From: Combretum micranthum
Taxonomy: Eukaryota; Streptophyta; Magnoliopsida; Myrtales; Combretaceae
Length of the DNA: 64,000 nt
NCBI GenBank assembly: GCA_024138025.1
Contig: JAMXBD010000207.1
Span: forward strand, 806,001 to 870,000
Direction: 5' to 3'
Position numbers and translations under genes: made by a program. Below the pieces are notes generated by a model. It worked only from the letters and a program-made list of their open reading frames with translations, ran no database searches and was not told the origin of the DNA. Positions 10,603 to 20,946 of the stretch are shown one piece after another; positions within the stretch are counted from its first letter, which is position 1; the number at the start of each line of letters is the position of its first letter.

Positions 10603-12530
10603 ATGCGAAGAAGTAGAAGTAGACATCGGCACGGTTCGGGTCGGTTCCGGACCGAACCGGAACCGCCGGTTCACGGTTCCACATTTACGTGGAACTGGAA
10701 CCGGAACCGCCAGAGCCGGGGCGGTTCACGGTTCCAAGGAACCGCCGGTTCTGGCGATTCCGGTTCCGGTTTCTACGAACCGTTTTTTTTTTTTTTCGTT
10801 TCGTGATGTTTTGTTTTTTTTTTCCTTTCTTTTGTTTTTTTTTAATTACGTTTGTTTTTTTGCTCCGGCCCCTACCAAGCTACCACCCACCCATAACCCC
10901 CTCCCGCCCCCCCCCCCCCCCCCCCCCCTTACGCCCTGCTGCAGGGGCCCTGCATCCCCCCTTACGCCCCTGCATCCCCCCCTACATCCCAAATTCAGCC
11001 CCCGCATGCTCCCATTTTTACTTTTCCTTTTCCTGTTTCGTTAACAGCTTTTTTTTTTTTTTTCTGGGGGTTGGAACCGCCGGTTCCACCACGCCGAACC
11101 GTTTAGACCCGCCGGTTCCGGCGGGTCCTTGAACGGTTCGGAACCATCACCCACGGGGCGGTTCCCGGGTCAGGAACCGCCGGTGACGGTTCGGGGCGGT
11201 TCGCGGTTCGGAACCGCCCCTTGGTGACCTTAAGTAGAAGTGCTGAAATTCTACCTTTAGATCCTGAAATAGAAAGAACCTTGCGTCAACAGAGAAGAAG
11301 GAACCAAAGAAGAGGAGCAATGGCAGAAAATCAAGAAAACAATGAACAACAACCAGTTGCAACCAGCTCCCGCTCCAAGGGCAATTCGAGACTATACAGT
11401 GCCTACTATTCAAGATCCCGCCATACGAATGCCCACTGTGGAGGCAACAACTTTGAGCTTAAACCGTCCCTGATTCAAATGGTTGTCACATCAATTTGGA
11501 GGATATCCGAATGAGACGCCAGATGAACACCTTGCCAAATTTCTTCAATACACCAACACTGTCAAACTTAATGGTGTAAGAAACGAAGTCATCCGACTTC
11601 AGCTTTTCCCTTTTCTCTTAGGGATAAAGCTTTGGCATGGTACAATTCCCAACCTCCAGATTCGATCACTACATGGGCTGATCTGACAAAGAAGTTTCTA
11701 AAGAGATTTTTCCCTCCAGCAAGAACCGCCAGATTAAGAAATGAAATTTCCAACTTCACCAAATTCCCTGGAGAATCATTATATGATGCTTGGGAAAGAT
11801 TCAAAGAGGCGGTCAGAAATGTCCACACCATGGTTTACCCGATAATCTACTAATTGAAAATTTCTACCTCAGTCTTGATGAAGCTTTAAGGTCATTAGTA
11901 GATGCTACATCGGGTGGATCACTGATGGGGAAAACATATGAGGAAGCTAGTGAGATTATTGAAGAATTAGCTTCTGCTGCTCATAATTGGAGTTGTGAAA
12001 GAACAAGATCTAAAGTAGCATCTTTGGAAGACAAAGAAGATATATCACAACTCAAGGCTCAAATGGCAACTCATCACTCAAGTAAGTAAACTCACAACTA
12101 CAAATACTTCCAATAAAAAACAACAAGTGTTTTGTTGTGAGATTTGCTCAGGACCACACTCCTCTTTTGAGTGTCCATGGATCATCTTCAAATGATGAGC
12201 AGCTCAATTATGTGGGAAATTTCCAAAAGGGCAATTTTGGAAACACATATCATCCGAATATGCGAAATCATCCAATTTCATATCGGAATGATGCCAATGT
12301 TCTAAAGCCACCACCTGGTTTTCAAGGACAAGGATTTGTGAGAAATGCCCCACCTCAACAGCAAATTCAACATCCACTGATGCATTACTGAGGGATTTCA
12401 TTGTACCACAACAAACTCACTCAACAATCAGAATGCAATCATTCAAGATTTGCAAGGGAACTCCATCAACTTGCAACAAGTGAGTAATAGACCATCTGGG
12501 TCTTTACCAAGCAACACGGAGGAGAATCCC
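10603..12530 (+). pseudogene. gag: Athila gag, broken
   Basis: Encodes the structural polyprotein that forms the virus-like particle. The likely start is the ATG at 10603, followed after five codons by the hAT-like insertion at 10620-11232. Downstream, pieces in all three frames (from 11241, 11483, 11632, 11790) give the basic N-terminus, the LKPSLIQMV segment and the capsid core (YNSQPPDSITTWADLTKKF, then FPPARTARLRNEISNF). A single CX2CX3HX4C zinc knuckle lies at 12136-12174. The section around 12137-12391 is the Gln/Pro-rich C-terminal region. At least four frame changes and a stop near 12391 prevent translation. Lineage assignment is firm; the 3' limit against protease is approximate. Confidence 0.9.
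10620..11232. mobile_element. Non-autonomous hAT-like element inserted in gag
   Basis: A 613-bp GC-rich segment interrupts codon 6 of gag. Its flanks are duplicated: AGTAGAAG at 10612-10619 and again at 11233-11240 (the match extends to 10 bp, AAGTAGAAGT, so ends are uncertain by 1-2 bp). An 8-bp duplication is the hAT signature. The ends (TAGACATC and GACCTTA) match only weakly as inverted repeats, but both subterminal regions are packed with GGTTCCG/CGGAACC words in both orientations, as in many plant hAT derivatives. The centre has poly-T runs, a 22-C run (10907-10928) and no transposase. Confidence 0.72.
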
Positions 12531-13510
12531 AAGTCTGTAAATGCAATCACATTGAGAAGTGGAAAGGAGATTGCTCCAGTTGAGGAGACTATATAAAGAT
12601 CAAGAGGAAATTCCACCACAAAACAACAAAGGGAAACGAAAGGTGGAGGAACTATTCAAAAACCACCTGAGGTGAAATCATATGTTCCTCCCGTCCTTTT
12701 CCAGGAAGATTAAAGCAAAAAGCTTGATGAGCAATTTTCAAAATTCCTGGATGTTTTCAAAAAGCTGCACATCAACATTCCATTCTTAGAAGTGATTCAA
12801 GGAATGCCTTCCTATGCCAAATTCATCAAAGAATTGCTGTCTAACAAGAGGAAGATTGATGGAAATGTGATACTCACTGGAGAATGTTCCATGATCCTAC
12901 AGAAACAAACACCCAGTCTGCCCACTAACTCCGAGATCAGGGAAGTTTTACTGTTCCTTGCACCATTGGTGATTGTTATTTTGATAAAGTTTTAATTGAT
13001 TCTGGTGCAAGTATCAACTTAATGCCTTCATCTATTTCAAAAACTAGGATTGGAGATTGCAAAGATACACATGTAACTTGCAACTTGCTGATAGAAGTGT
13101 AAAATACCCTAGGGGTATTGTGGAAAATGTCCTAGTTAAAGTTGACAAATTCTTTTTCCTGTGGATTTTGTAGTGCTAGACATGGATGAAGATAGGGAAG
13201 TTCCCATGATCTTGGGCAGACCGTTCCTTGCAACAGGAAAAGCACTAATTGATGTGGAACAAGGGCACTTACATTACGGGTGATGGATGAACAGGTTACT
13301 TTCAATGTCTATGAGGCAATGAAGAAATTTGATGATGCCGATGCCTGTTACACCATCAATACCATTGATGAGCTGGTTTCTGAGTCACTTGAGGAACAAA
13401 CTGGTGTGGAGACTATGGAGTCCGTCTTGAGAGACGTGGACAATTGGAGTGATGATGAAGAGATGAAGAAATATGGAAGATGTACCAATGATCAAAACCA
13501 GATATTATGA
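12531..13510 (+). pseudogene. Athila gag-pol junction and aspartic protease, broken
   Basis: The retroviral-type aspartic protease would process Gag-Pol. The region opens with the AITLRSGKE motif (about 12540-12570) typical of Athila. A conserved segment with KKLDEQFSKFL and GMPSYAKFIKELLSNKRKI follows (up to about 12860). The active-site motif D-S-G-A is at 12998-13009, within LIDSGASINLMP. The [10 protein letters not shown] flap-side motif is near 13211-13240. A linker from 13280 (DEQVTFNVYEAMKK and an acidic stretch) leads to RT. Stops and frame changes occur between these motifs, for example after the protease motif near 13100. Confidence 0.85.
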
Positions 13511-13689
13511 ATCTTTGGGTACAAATGAGCAGAAGCAAGTTCCATCTTTGATGCAGCCACCGACCTTGGAACTGAAACCACTTCCTGACCATCTGAAGTA
13601 TGCTTTTCTTGGAATTGGCGATACTTTGCCAATATCATTTCATCTGCATTGACAGATAGACAAGAACAACAGTTGATTGAGTGTTGAAA

Positions 13690-14640
13690 AAGCACAAAGA
13701 AGCAATCGGATGGACCATTGCTGACATTCAAGGGTATTAGCCCTATTTGCACTCACAAAATCCTTATGGAAGCTGAGTGTAAACCTACAGTTCAACCACA
13801 AAGGAGACTTAACCCGACACTTAAAGAAGTTGTCAAGAAAGAAGTTTTGAAGCTGCTTGACGCAGGTATCATCTATCCTATCTCTGATAGTAAATGGGTT
13901 AGTCCGGTTCAAGTAGTGCCAAAGAAAGGTGGTATGACTGTAGTGAAGAATGAGCAAAATGAATTGATTCCTACTCGTACTGTGACTGGGTGGAGAGTTT
14001 GTATTGATTACAGGAAGTTGAACGATGCCACGAAAGGATCACTTTCCACTTCCCTTCATTGATCAGATGTTGGAGAAACTTGCAGGGCATGATTATTACT
14101 GTTTTCTTGATGGATATTCTGGATACAATCAGATTTCTATTGCACCCGATGATCAAGAGAAAACAACATTCACTTGTCCTTATGGCACATTTGCCTTTAG
14201 GAGAATGCCCTTTGGACTTTGCAATGCACCTGCTACATTTCAGAGGTGTATGATGGCTATATTCTCAGATATGCTTGAGAATTTTATCGAGATCTTCATG
14301 GATGATTTTTCAGTCTTTGGAAAGTCATTCGATCTTTGTCTTGAGAATTTAGCCTCGGTTCTACAAAGATGCAAAGATACCAATCTGATCCTGAATTGGG
14401 AAAAATGCCATTATGGTTAGAGAAGGGATAGTGTTGGGTCACAAAATTTCTGCGAGAGGAATTGAAGTGGATAAAGCCAAAGTGGAGATTATTGAGAAGT
14501 TACCACCACCACGACTGTTAAAGGAGTCAGAAGTTTTCTTGGACATGCTGGCTTCTACAGACGATTCATCAAGGACTTCTCCAAAATTTCCAACCTCTTT
14601 GCAACCTTCTGGAAAAAGATGCGGTGTTCAATTTTGATGA
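13690..14640 (+). pseudogene. Athila reverse transcriptase, broken
   Basis: RT domain of the Ty3/gypsy type, which copies the element RNA in the particle. In order: the N-terminal KEVLKLLDAGIIYPISDSKW segment (from about 13840), GWRVCIDYRKLN (near 13990), then after a frame change the HFPLPFIDQMLEKLAG motif, CFLDGYSGYNQI with the first catalytic Asp, FRRMPFGLCNAPATFQRCM, and the FMDD catalytic pair at 14295-14306 within IFMDDFSVFG. A stop at 14418-14420 and a frame shift follow in the thumb region (LGHKISARGIEVDKAK). The family is clear; the gene cannot make full-length protein. Confidence 0.93.
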
Positions 14641-15095
14641 CAAATGTTGCAGGCATTCAATTTATTAAAGGAAAAGCTCATTTCACACCAGTCATTGCGC
14701 CAGACTGGGAGCTTCCTTTCGAACTCATGTGTGATGCCAGCGACTTTGCAGTTGGAGCGGTACTTGGTCAGAGACGAGGTAAGATCTTTCATGTTATATA
14801 CTATGCAAGTAGAACACTAAATGAGGCCCAGAGAAATTATGCCACTACTGAGAAAGAGCTTTTAGCTGTTATCTTTGCATGTGATAAATTTAGGCCTTAT
14901 CTGATAGGTTCTAAAGTTGTAGTATACACTGACCATGCAGCTCTCAAGTATTTGTTTGCTAAAGCTGATGCAAAACCTAGGTTGATTAGATGGGTTTTAC
15001 TACTGCAAGAATTTGATCTTGAAATTAAAGATAAAAAGGGAACTGAAATGTTATTGCTGACCATTTGTCTAGACTTGAATCTGATAGTCTAGACA
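14641..15095 (+). pseudogene. Athila RNase H
   Basis: RNase H domain that removes the RNA strand of the hybrid during reverse transcription. One frame is open from 14619 to 15092. It shows [15 protein letters not shown] with the first catalytic Asp, [17 protein letters not shown] with the catalytic Glu, and [12 protein letters not shown] with the next Asp. It ends in the [15 protein letters not shown] segment, after which the frame shifts into the integrase N-terminus. This is the longest nearly intact domain of the element. Confidence 0.92.
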
Positions 15096-16480
15096 TTCCC
15101 ATCAATGAGAAGTTCCCTGATGAACAATTGCATGCAGTAGAGATTCTAGATTTGCCATGGTATGCTGATATTGTGAATTATTTGGTTAGTAAGATTATCC
15201 CATATGGTTTATCATATCCTCAAAAGAAAAAGTTTTTGCATGATGTAAAATACTATTTTTGGGATGAACCATATCTGTTTAAAAAATGTGCTGACCAAAT
15301 AATTAGAAGATGTGTGCCTGAATCTGATCAGCTTAGCATTTTAGAACACTGTCATTCAAGGAAGCAGGGGACACTTTGGTGTTCAAAGGACTGCAGCAAA
15401 AGTGTTATCATCTGGATTTTATTGGCCTAACTTGTTTCGTGACTGCAGGAATTTCATTATGTCATGTGCTCAATGTCAAAGGACAGGTAACATTTCTAAA
15501 CGCATGAATTACCACAAAACAATATTCTGGTAATTGAGCTTTTGATGTTTGGGGGATTGACTTTATGGGTCCTTTTCCCTCATCTTTTTCAAATAAATAC
15601 ATACTTGTGGCAGTTGATTATGTTTCAAAATGGGTGGAAGCTGTTGCTTTACAAACAAATGATGCCCGAGTAGTTTTGAAATTTTTGAAAAAGAATATTT
15701 TTACCAGATTTGGTGTGCCCAGAGCTATAATTAGTGATGGGGGGTCTCATTTTTGTAACAGGCAATTTGAAAAACTTTTGGCAAAATACGGTGTTACACA
15801 TAAAGTGACTACCCCCTATCATCCACAAACAAGTGGGCAAGTTGAAGTTTTAATAGGGAGATAAAAAGAATTTTGGAAAAAACTGTTAATGCATCAAGAA
15901 AAGATTGGTCTTCAAAATTAGATGATGCATTATGGGCTTACAGGACTGCTTTTAAAACCCCTATTGGAATGTCCCCATACATGCTTGTTTTTGGTAAATC
16001 ATGTCATCTTCCTGTAGAACTTGAGCACAAGGCATTTGGGCCATAAAATTTCTTAACTTTGATGAAAAAGCTGCAGGTAAAAACAGATTGCTCCAATTGA
16101 ATCAGCTGGAAGAATGGAGAAATGAGGCATTTGAAAGTGCTCGTATCTATAAGGAACGAGCAAAGAAATGGCATGATAGGAACATCATCAAACGAGAATT
16201 TTTTCCTGGACAAAAAGTTTTACTTTACAATTCTCGTTTGAAGTTGTTTCCTGGAAAATTACGGTCAAGATGGTCGGGACCGTTTGAGATTGCAAGAGTT
16301 TTTCCATATGGAACGGTTGAATTAAAAACTGAGGATGATCGGACTTTTAAAGTGAATGGGCAACTGCTCAAGCATTATTTTGAGGGGGAAAATCTTGACA
16401 GTACTACTACTGTCATGAATCTAAAGAACCATGATCAGGTCAGGAAAGTCGGGCTAAGCGACTTTAAACTAAGCGCTTCT
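15096..16480 (+). pseudogene. Athila integrase, broken
   Basis: Integrase would insert the cDNA. The zinc-binding HHCC region lies around 15340-15485 (the HCHS segment, then CAQCQRTG after a frame change). The catalytic core is open at 15565-15864: first Asp in GIDFMGP (in a flanking frame near 15555), second Asp in ISDGGSHF, and Glu in HPQTSGQVE, giving the DDE triad. A frame change follows and the core tail ([18 protein letters not shown]) reads on to about 16010. The C-terminal part, open at 16088-16501, has the GPF-x-VFPYGTVEL (GPY/F-type) module. Several frame changes and a stop (TAA at 16044) break it. Confidence 0.9.
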
Positions 16481-16579
16481 TGGGAGGCAACCCATGTCTA
16501 ATTTTAGAATTTTTATTTGTTTTGTTTTTACTAACTTAGCTATTAGTGTGGCAGGGTTATAAAAAAAAAAAAAAATTGA

Positions 16580-17060
16580 AAAGGCTGAAGGCCGGCTCAG
16601 GCTGCCAGCCTTGAGCAAGCTCTGAGAAAACAAGGAAGGCCGGCTCAAGCCGCCAGCTTAGGCCGGCGTAAAGGAGTAGGTGAGCACCGCAAAAGAGGCC
16701 GGCAGTGGAGAGGTTGAAAGCCGCCGGCTTAGTTGCCAGCGTATTGCACAAGATTTAGGCCGGCTTGGGAAAGGTCTAGGCCGCGGCTTACATGCCGGCG
16801 TTGGAGTACAAGATTTACGCTGGCAAGGGAAGGTGAAGGCCGCCGGCTTAGTGCCGGCGTATATGTTGCAGATTTCTTGGTTTCTGAAAATTCCCGATCA
16901 AGGCCGGCATCTGGGATTAAAGCCCGGCTTTAGCCGGCGTAGTAAGCCGGCAGTGTAAATCGATAAGCGGCCAGCTTTGAGCTCTCGGTATGTAATTTTT
17001 CATTTACACTGGCTGTAAGCCGCCGGCGTACATTGCAGAAATGCCGGCGTAAGTGCTGCA
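16580..17060. repeat. GC-rich GCCGGC array between integrase and env-like region
   Basis: About 480 bp of AGGCCGGC, AAGCCGCC and GCCGGCGTA words spaced every 15-40 bp, the same vocabulary as in the Athila LTR U3. It is non-coding (short overlapping frames only). It lies upstream of the splice acceptor of the env-like gene, so it would be intronic in a spliced env transcript. Two isolated CTGCCAGC-type words occur further on, near 17680-17700. Confidence 0.75.
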
Positions 17061-17857
17061 GAAGCTTATAACAGGTACGAATCCCCCTCTCTCTTTCATT
17101 CTCTCATCCTCGTTTCCCTCTCTCACTCTCAATCAACAAGTTCCATCCCTTGATCATCAACCCACGTTTAGTCCATCTACCAAGTAAGTTTCAATGATTT
17201 CTATGCTTAATTATTTGTGTAAATCCATTATATTGCATTGATTATTTGATTTGTCGATTTGGGTTTGATGATTATCCTTGATGTCGATGTCGGTTATTGA
17301 TGAATTTGAATGTTTGAATTACTTTGATATGCTGTTGAAGCTACATTTCGTTCCATTTGTTGTTATTGCAAGATTGTAATGGATGATTCAAGGATTGCTG
17401 TTCAGATTAAGAAATTAGGGTTCTTGAGACATTGAGGTGTATAAATTTCGAAATTGGGGTTGTTGCAATTGAAGTTACAGCTGCTGAATTAGATTTTGAT
17501 GTTAGATTAGTAGCTCCAATACTTGCATTGTGTTTAAATTTGTTAGAATTGAAGTTGGAATTGGAATTGTGCTCAATTTTCATAAAATTCTGTATGAAAA
17601 TGTTTTTGGAACTTTAAAGGAAAAATTTTTGAAAAACATTTCTGAAAATTTGAAAATTCCAACGTTCAATTCTAAGCTGGCAAGCCTAAGCTGCCAGCTT
17701 TGATTGTATTTTGCAAGTGTAAATGCCCCATTCAAGTTCATAGCTCCACTAATTATATGCCTATAAAATTGTTCTAGCTCATGTTTTAGGCATAAATTAG
17801 AAATTCATTGAAATTGTGCATTCCTTAATACTAATTGAATTCAAATTATTTGCAGGA
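17061..17857 (+). other. Leader of the Athila third ORF
   Basis: AT-rich, non-coding spacer after the GC-rich array. It ends with TTATTTGCAG (to 17855), a good 3' splice site placed two bases before the ATG at 17858. Athila env-like genes are thought to be made from a spliced subgenomic RNA, so this may be the acceptor. The donor was not identified. Confidence 0.5.
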
Positions 17858-19165
17858 ATGGCTCCAAGACAAAAGAGACCAAGGTCCACAGACGCCTCTA
17901 CATCGGGTTCAGAGAACCGAAATCTGCTGTCTAGTCAGCAGTATGCAAAAGACAGAAAGAAGAGGCTTGTCAAGAATGATTTTCTATCCAGTACTTAGAC
18001 TGGTGCCTGCTGGATGAGTTCGGGATGGTAGATAGTAGAGATTATTCAAGATCCAGCATGGCTCAGACTGTTTGACCTTAGGGAGCCTGCCTACAAGAAC
18101 TTGAATAGAGTTCTTGTCCACGTAAAAATATCCAGACCGAGAGGAGTCCACTTTTCAGTTCCAGGCCTATGGACAGATCAGGGAAGTGAAATTGAAGCAG
18201 ATAGGCCACATTATGGGACTGTATGATAGTGAGGAAGAAAACAGGACTTTGCCCAACGTTGGCCAGAGGACATGACACAGGAGGCTTATTGGTTCCACCT
18301 AGTTGGTCCTGGATCAAACGAGCATTTTGTCCCATCCAAGTCACTGGCCACGTCATTCCGTGCTGTCGAGCAAGCTGCTCCACCATATTGTTGCACACAC
18401 CCTGAGCTGCAAGAAGACGAGTCACAGCAAGGTGACTACATTCGATATGTTTTACCTGTTTAGCCTTATTAGAGGCTACAGGATTGATCTGGGGTGGAGG
18501 TGGCGAATTTTATATACCGACAGGCGGAGGACACGAGGACTCGAGGTCTGGGTTGTGGAGGCTATATTACTCGGTTATTGAAGGGGATGAATATTTTTGA
18601 GCCTCCACAGGATGACGAGGTGTTTGAGTGCAAGAGGATTACATCTGCACCATTTCAAAGGCTGGGGATTGCTGAAAAACCCCAGGCCAGCACAGCCACG
18701 GTATTAGAGGAGGTGATATCCAGGATATCTTTCCTGGAGATGCCCCATTTGAGATGCCATCCACATCTGCTCCTCCTCCTCCTGCAGGCACTTCATCAGC
18801 GTATGCATGGACCAGCTTAGGCTGGATGTTGAAGAGCTGAAGCGCCAGAGTCAGGAGCTCAGAGATAGTCAAGAAAGGAAAGGAAGAAGAACAAGAAATT
18901 CAGGAAGACTATCTTTGAGGCATTGAAGACGGCTATTTGCTGCATTAGCCCAGAGACGGGGACTGGCATGACCTACCAGACTTCATCTGAGTCACATCAC
19001 TCAGATAGGCTCAGTTCAGAGCATACACAGACAGCCAGCCACGAGACACTGCGAGACACACTCCTGAGGGCAGCAGCAGACAGAGCCCGGGCCAGAGAGC
19101 TAGAGACCCTGCTAGCTCTTTTTTTATTTTTTTATATTTTTATTATTGGCCTGTATATTTATTGA
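17858..19165 (+). pseudogene. Athila env-like third ORF, broken
   Basis: Located after integrase, where Athila elements carry their env-like gene. The start is the ATG at 17858 (MAPRQKRPRSTDAS), which gives a basic, Ser-rich N-terminus. The frame stops at 17996-17998 and further pieces appear in other frames, for example 18494-18820 with GGYITRLLKGMNIFEPPQ. The last piece, 18923-19165, ends in a hydrophobic stretch of about 18 residues (ALFLFFYIFIIGLYIY) that could be a C-terminal membrane anchor, although it is coded by a T-rich tract and may be fortuitous. Identification rests mainly on position; protein similarity is weak by eye. Confidence 0.6.
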
Positions 19166-20510
19166 GTACCCAAGTTCCTGTGGGTGAACTCATTTATTCT
19201 TGCTTTTATTTTGTTTTTGTTTTTGTTTTGTAGTGATTACAGGAACGAGCAAAGCAAATCTCTTGCAATGCAAATTTTGATGACTATGAATCGACTGAAT
19301 TCAGGGAAGTATCCAATTCATTTCTCATTCCTTTCCTTGTTTTATTGTTGCAAAACAGTGAGGACACTGTTTGATTGAAGTGTGGGGGAAGGGATAGAAT
19401 TGTATGAAGTGTTGAAGTGATGTATATGATCTGTTGACTGTGTTGTTTATATTGAAAAATCTCCACCTTGTATTTTTGGTTTGAAAGCAAATCATGAGGA
19501 AATTCTGCCAAAATTTTTTCAAAAATCTCTTGAAATTGAGATAGTACAAAGCAAAGAATGAAAATCAATGAAATTGACTTGTGAAAGTATCTTACTCACC
19601 TGCTGTTGTGATTGGTTTACTAAGTTAAAATTAAGTTGTAAAATCCTTAAGGAACAAGTTTACTTTATTTTTAACTTTGGAATTGGAAATTTAAGAGCTG
19701 GTCGAGTCCTTTTGTTGAAAAATAAATAGGTCTACTTCTTGGAAATTTTAGTTTGTATATATTCTTTGAATTTTAACACTTGGTAAAAGGTAGAAGAAAC
19801 TTTTAAACTTATGATCCTTCATAAAATAAGTCTTTGATATTGTTATTGCATTCAAAAAGAAAGAAACAAGCATAGCCACTACTCCTCTGACTTGAAATTT
19901 TGAGTTATGAGTATCTGAACTTGAATGTTAAAGTGAGGAAGAGTTCTTAGGGGTATTTTGAAACCTGGTCACTTAGGTGATGAGCCTGGGATGTGCCGAC
20001 TCAATGAACTCACTGTAACGAGAAGGGAAGAATGGCAAAAGTTCAATTATGAGCTTTGAAAAACAAAAAGATGGAGGAAAACCTCCCAAAAAGAAAATAA
20101 ATGCTTGAGAAAGAAAAAGAAAAATGAATGCAAAATATGCAAAGGAAGGAGACTTATAATAAAGAAGGAGAAATTCTAAGGAAAAAGTAGATACCACATG
20201 CTTTCATTTTGTGTTACTTAGAATATATATAAGCTAGAAATCAAAGAAGTTTAAATGAGTATTTTTCCTTAGTGGATTGAGTATTTGCTTTTGAATAGAA
20301 TGTTCCTTTGTTAAAAGTTGAGATTAAAACTTTTTTGTTTGGATTAACTCCTAAATTTTGATTATAGTACTCTAATTGCAAGAAATTGGTATGGTTAGAG
20401 CTGTAGATACAAGAAAAACAAGTTAAAGAAATTGAGATTAAATTGAAAATTATACTATCTATAAAGAGATTTCATTTTATTCTTCATTTTGCTTGAGGAC
20501 AAGCAAAAGT
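19166..20510 (+). other. Athila 3' untranslated region
   Basis: No gene seen. It holds a polypurine-like tract GAAGTGTGGGGGAAGGG (about 19376-19392) preceded by GAGGACACTGTTTGATT, which resembles the true polypurine region at 20493-20525 (GAGGACAAGCAAAAGTTCAAGTGTGGGGAAT). The rest is AT-rich. Confidence 0.6.
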
Positions 20511-20525
20511 TCAAGTGTGGGGAAT
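20511..20525 (+). other. Polypurine tract of the Athila element
   Basis: AAGTGTGGGGAAT ends directly at the 3' LTR start (TGATAAGATC, 20526). It follows the GAGGACAAGCAAAAGTTC block common in the Athila/Tat group. It would prime plus-strand DNA synthesis. Confidence 0.85.
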
Positions 20526-20946
20526 TGATAAGATCATATTTTATACAAAATCTTGATGATCAAAAGCTAGAATGGATATTTGTTTTGATTAAATTTTATG
20601 TTTCAGGACTAATTTGGATAAAGAAATCAAAACAAAAGAATTTGAATTGAAAATAGGAAAAATTGAAGTCAAGGCTGGCAATTCATCATTCAAAGCTGCC
20701 GGCGTTCAGACGGCTTACATCCAAGGCCATTGCAGCACTGCCAGCTTTGCCCAGCATAAATTTAAACTACATTCAAAGCCGCCTCAAAGCTGCCTGCATA
20801 GAAGATGAAGCAGCAAGCGTACATGAAGGCCAACAGCTCAGAAATGAAACATCACCAGCTTTGAAGGAGTTACATTATAAGTCGGCACTTAAGCCACCGG
20901 CTGGCTTTGAGGCAGCGTACATCATAGATCTGAAGAGACATGAAGA
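20526..20946 (+). repeat. Athila 3' LTR, first part
   Basis: Matches 8719 onwards closely (TGATAAGATC start, then the GC-rich array). Interrupted at 20946 by the gag-only element and resumed at 33512. Both sides carry TGAAGA, and the 5' LTR shows the uninterrupted target sequence (ACATGAAGGTGTCC). Confidence 0.95.

Noticed and set aside
10592..11132. Overlapping plus-strand frames of up to 150 codons rich in Pro, Arg and Phe
   Set aside because: They lie inside the GC-rich hAT-like insertion and its C- and T-runs; composition alone keeps three frames open and no domain is seen.
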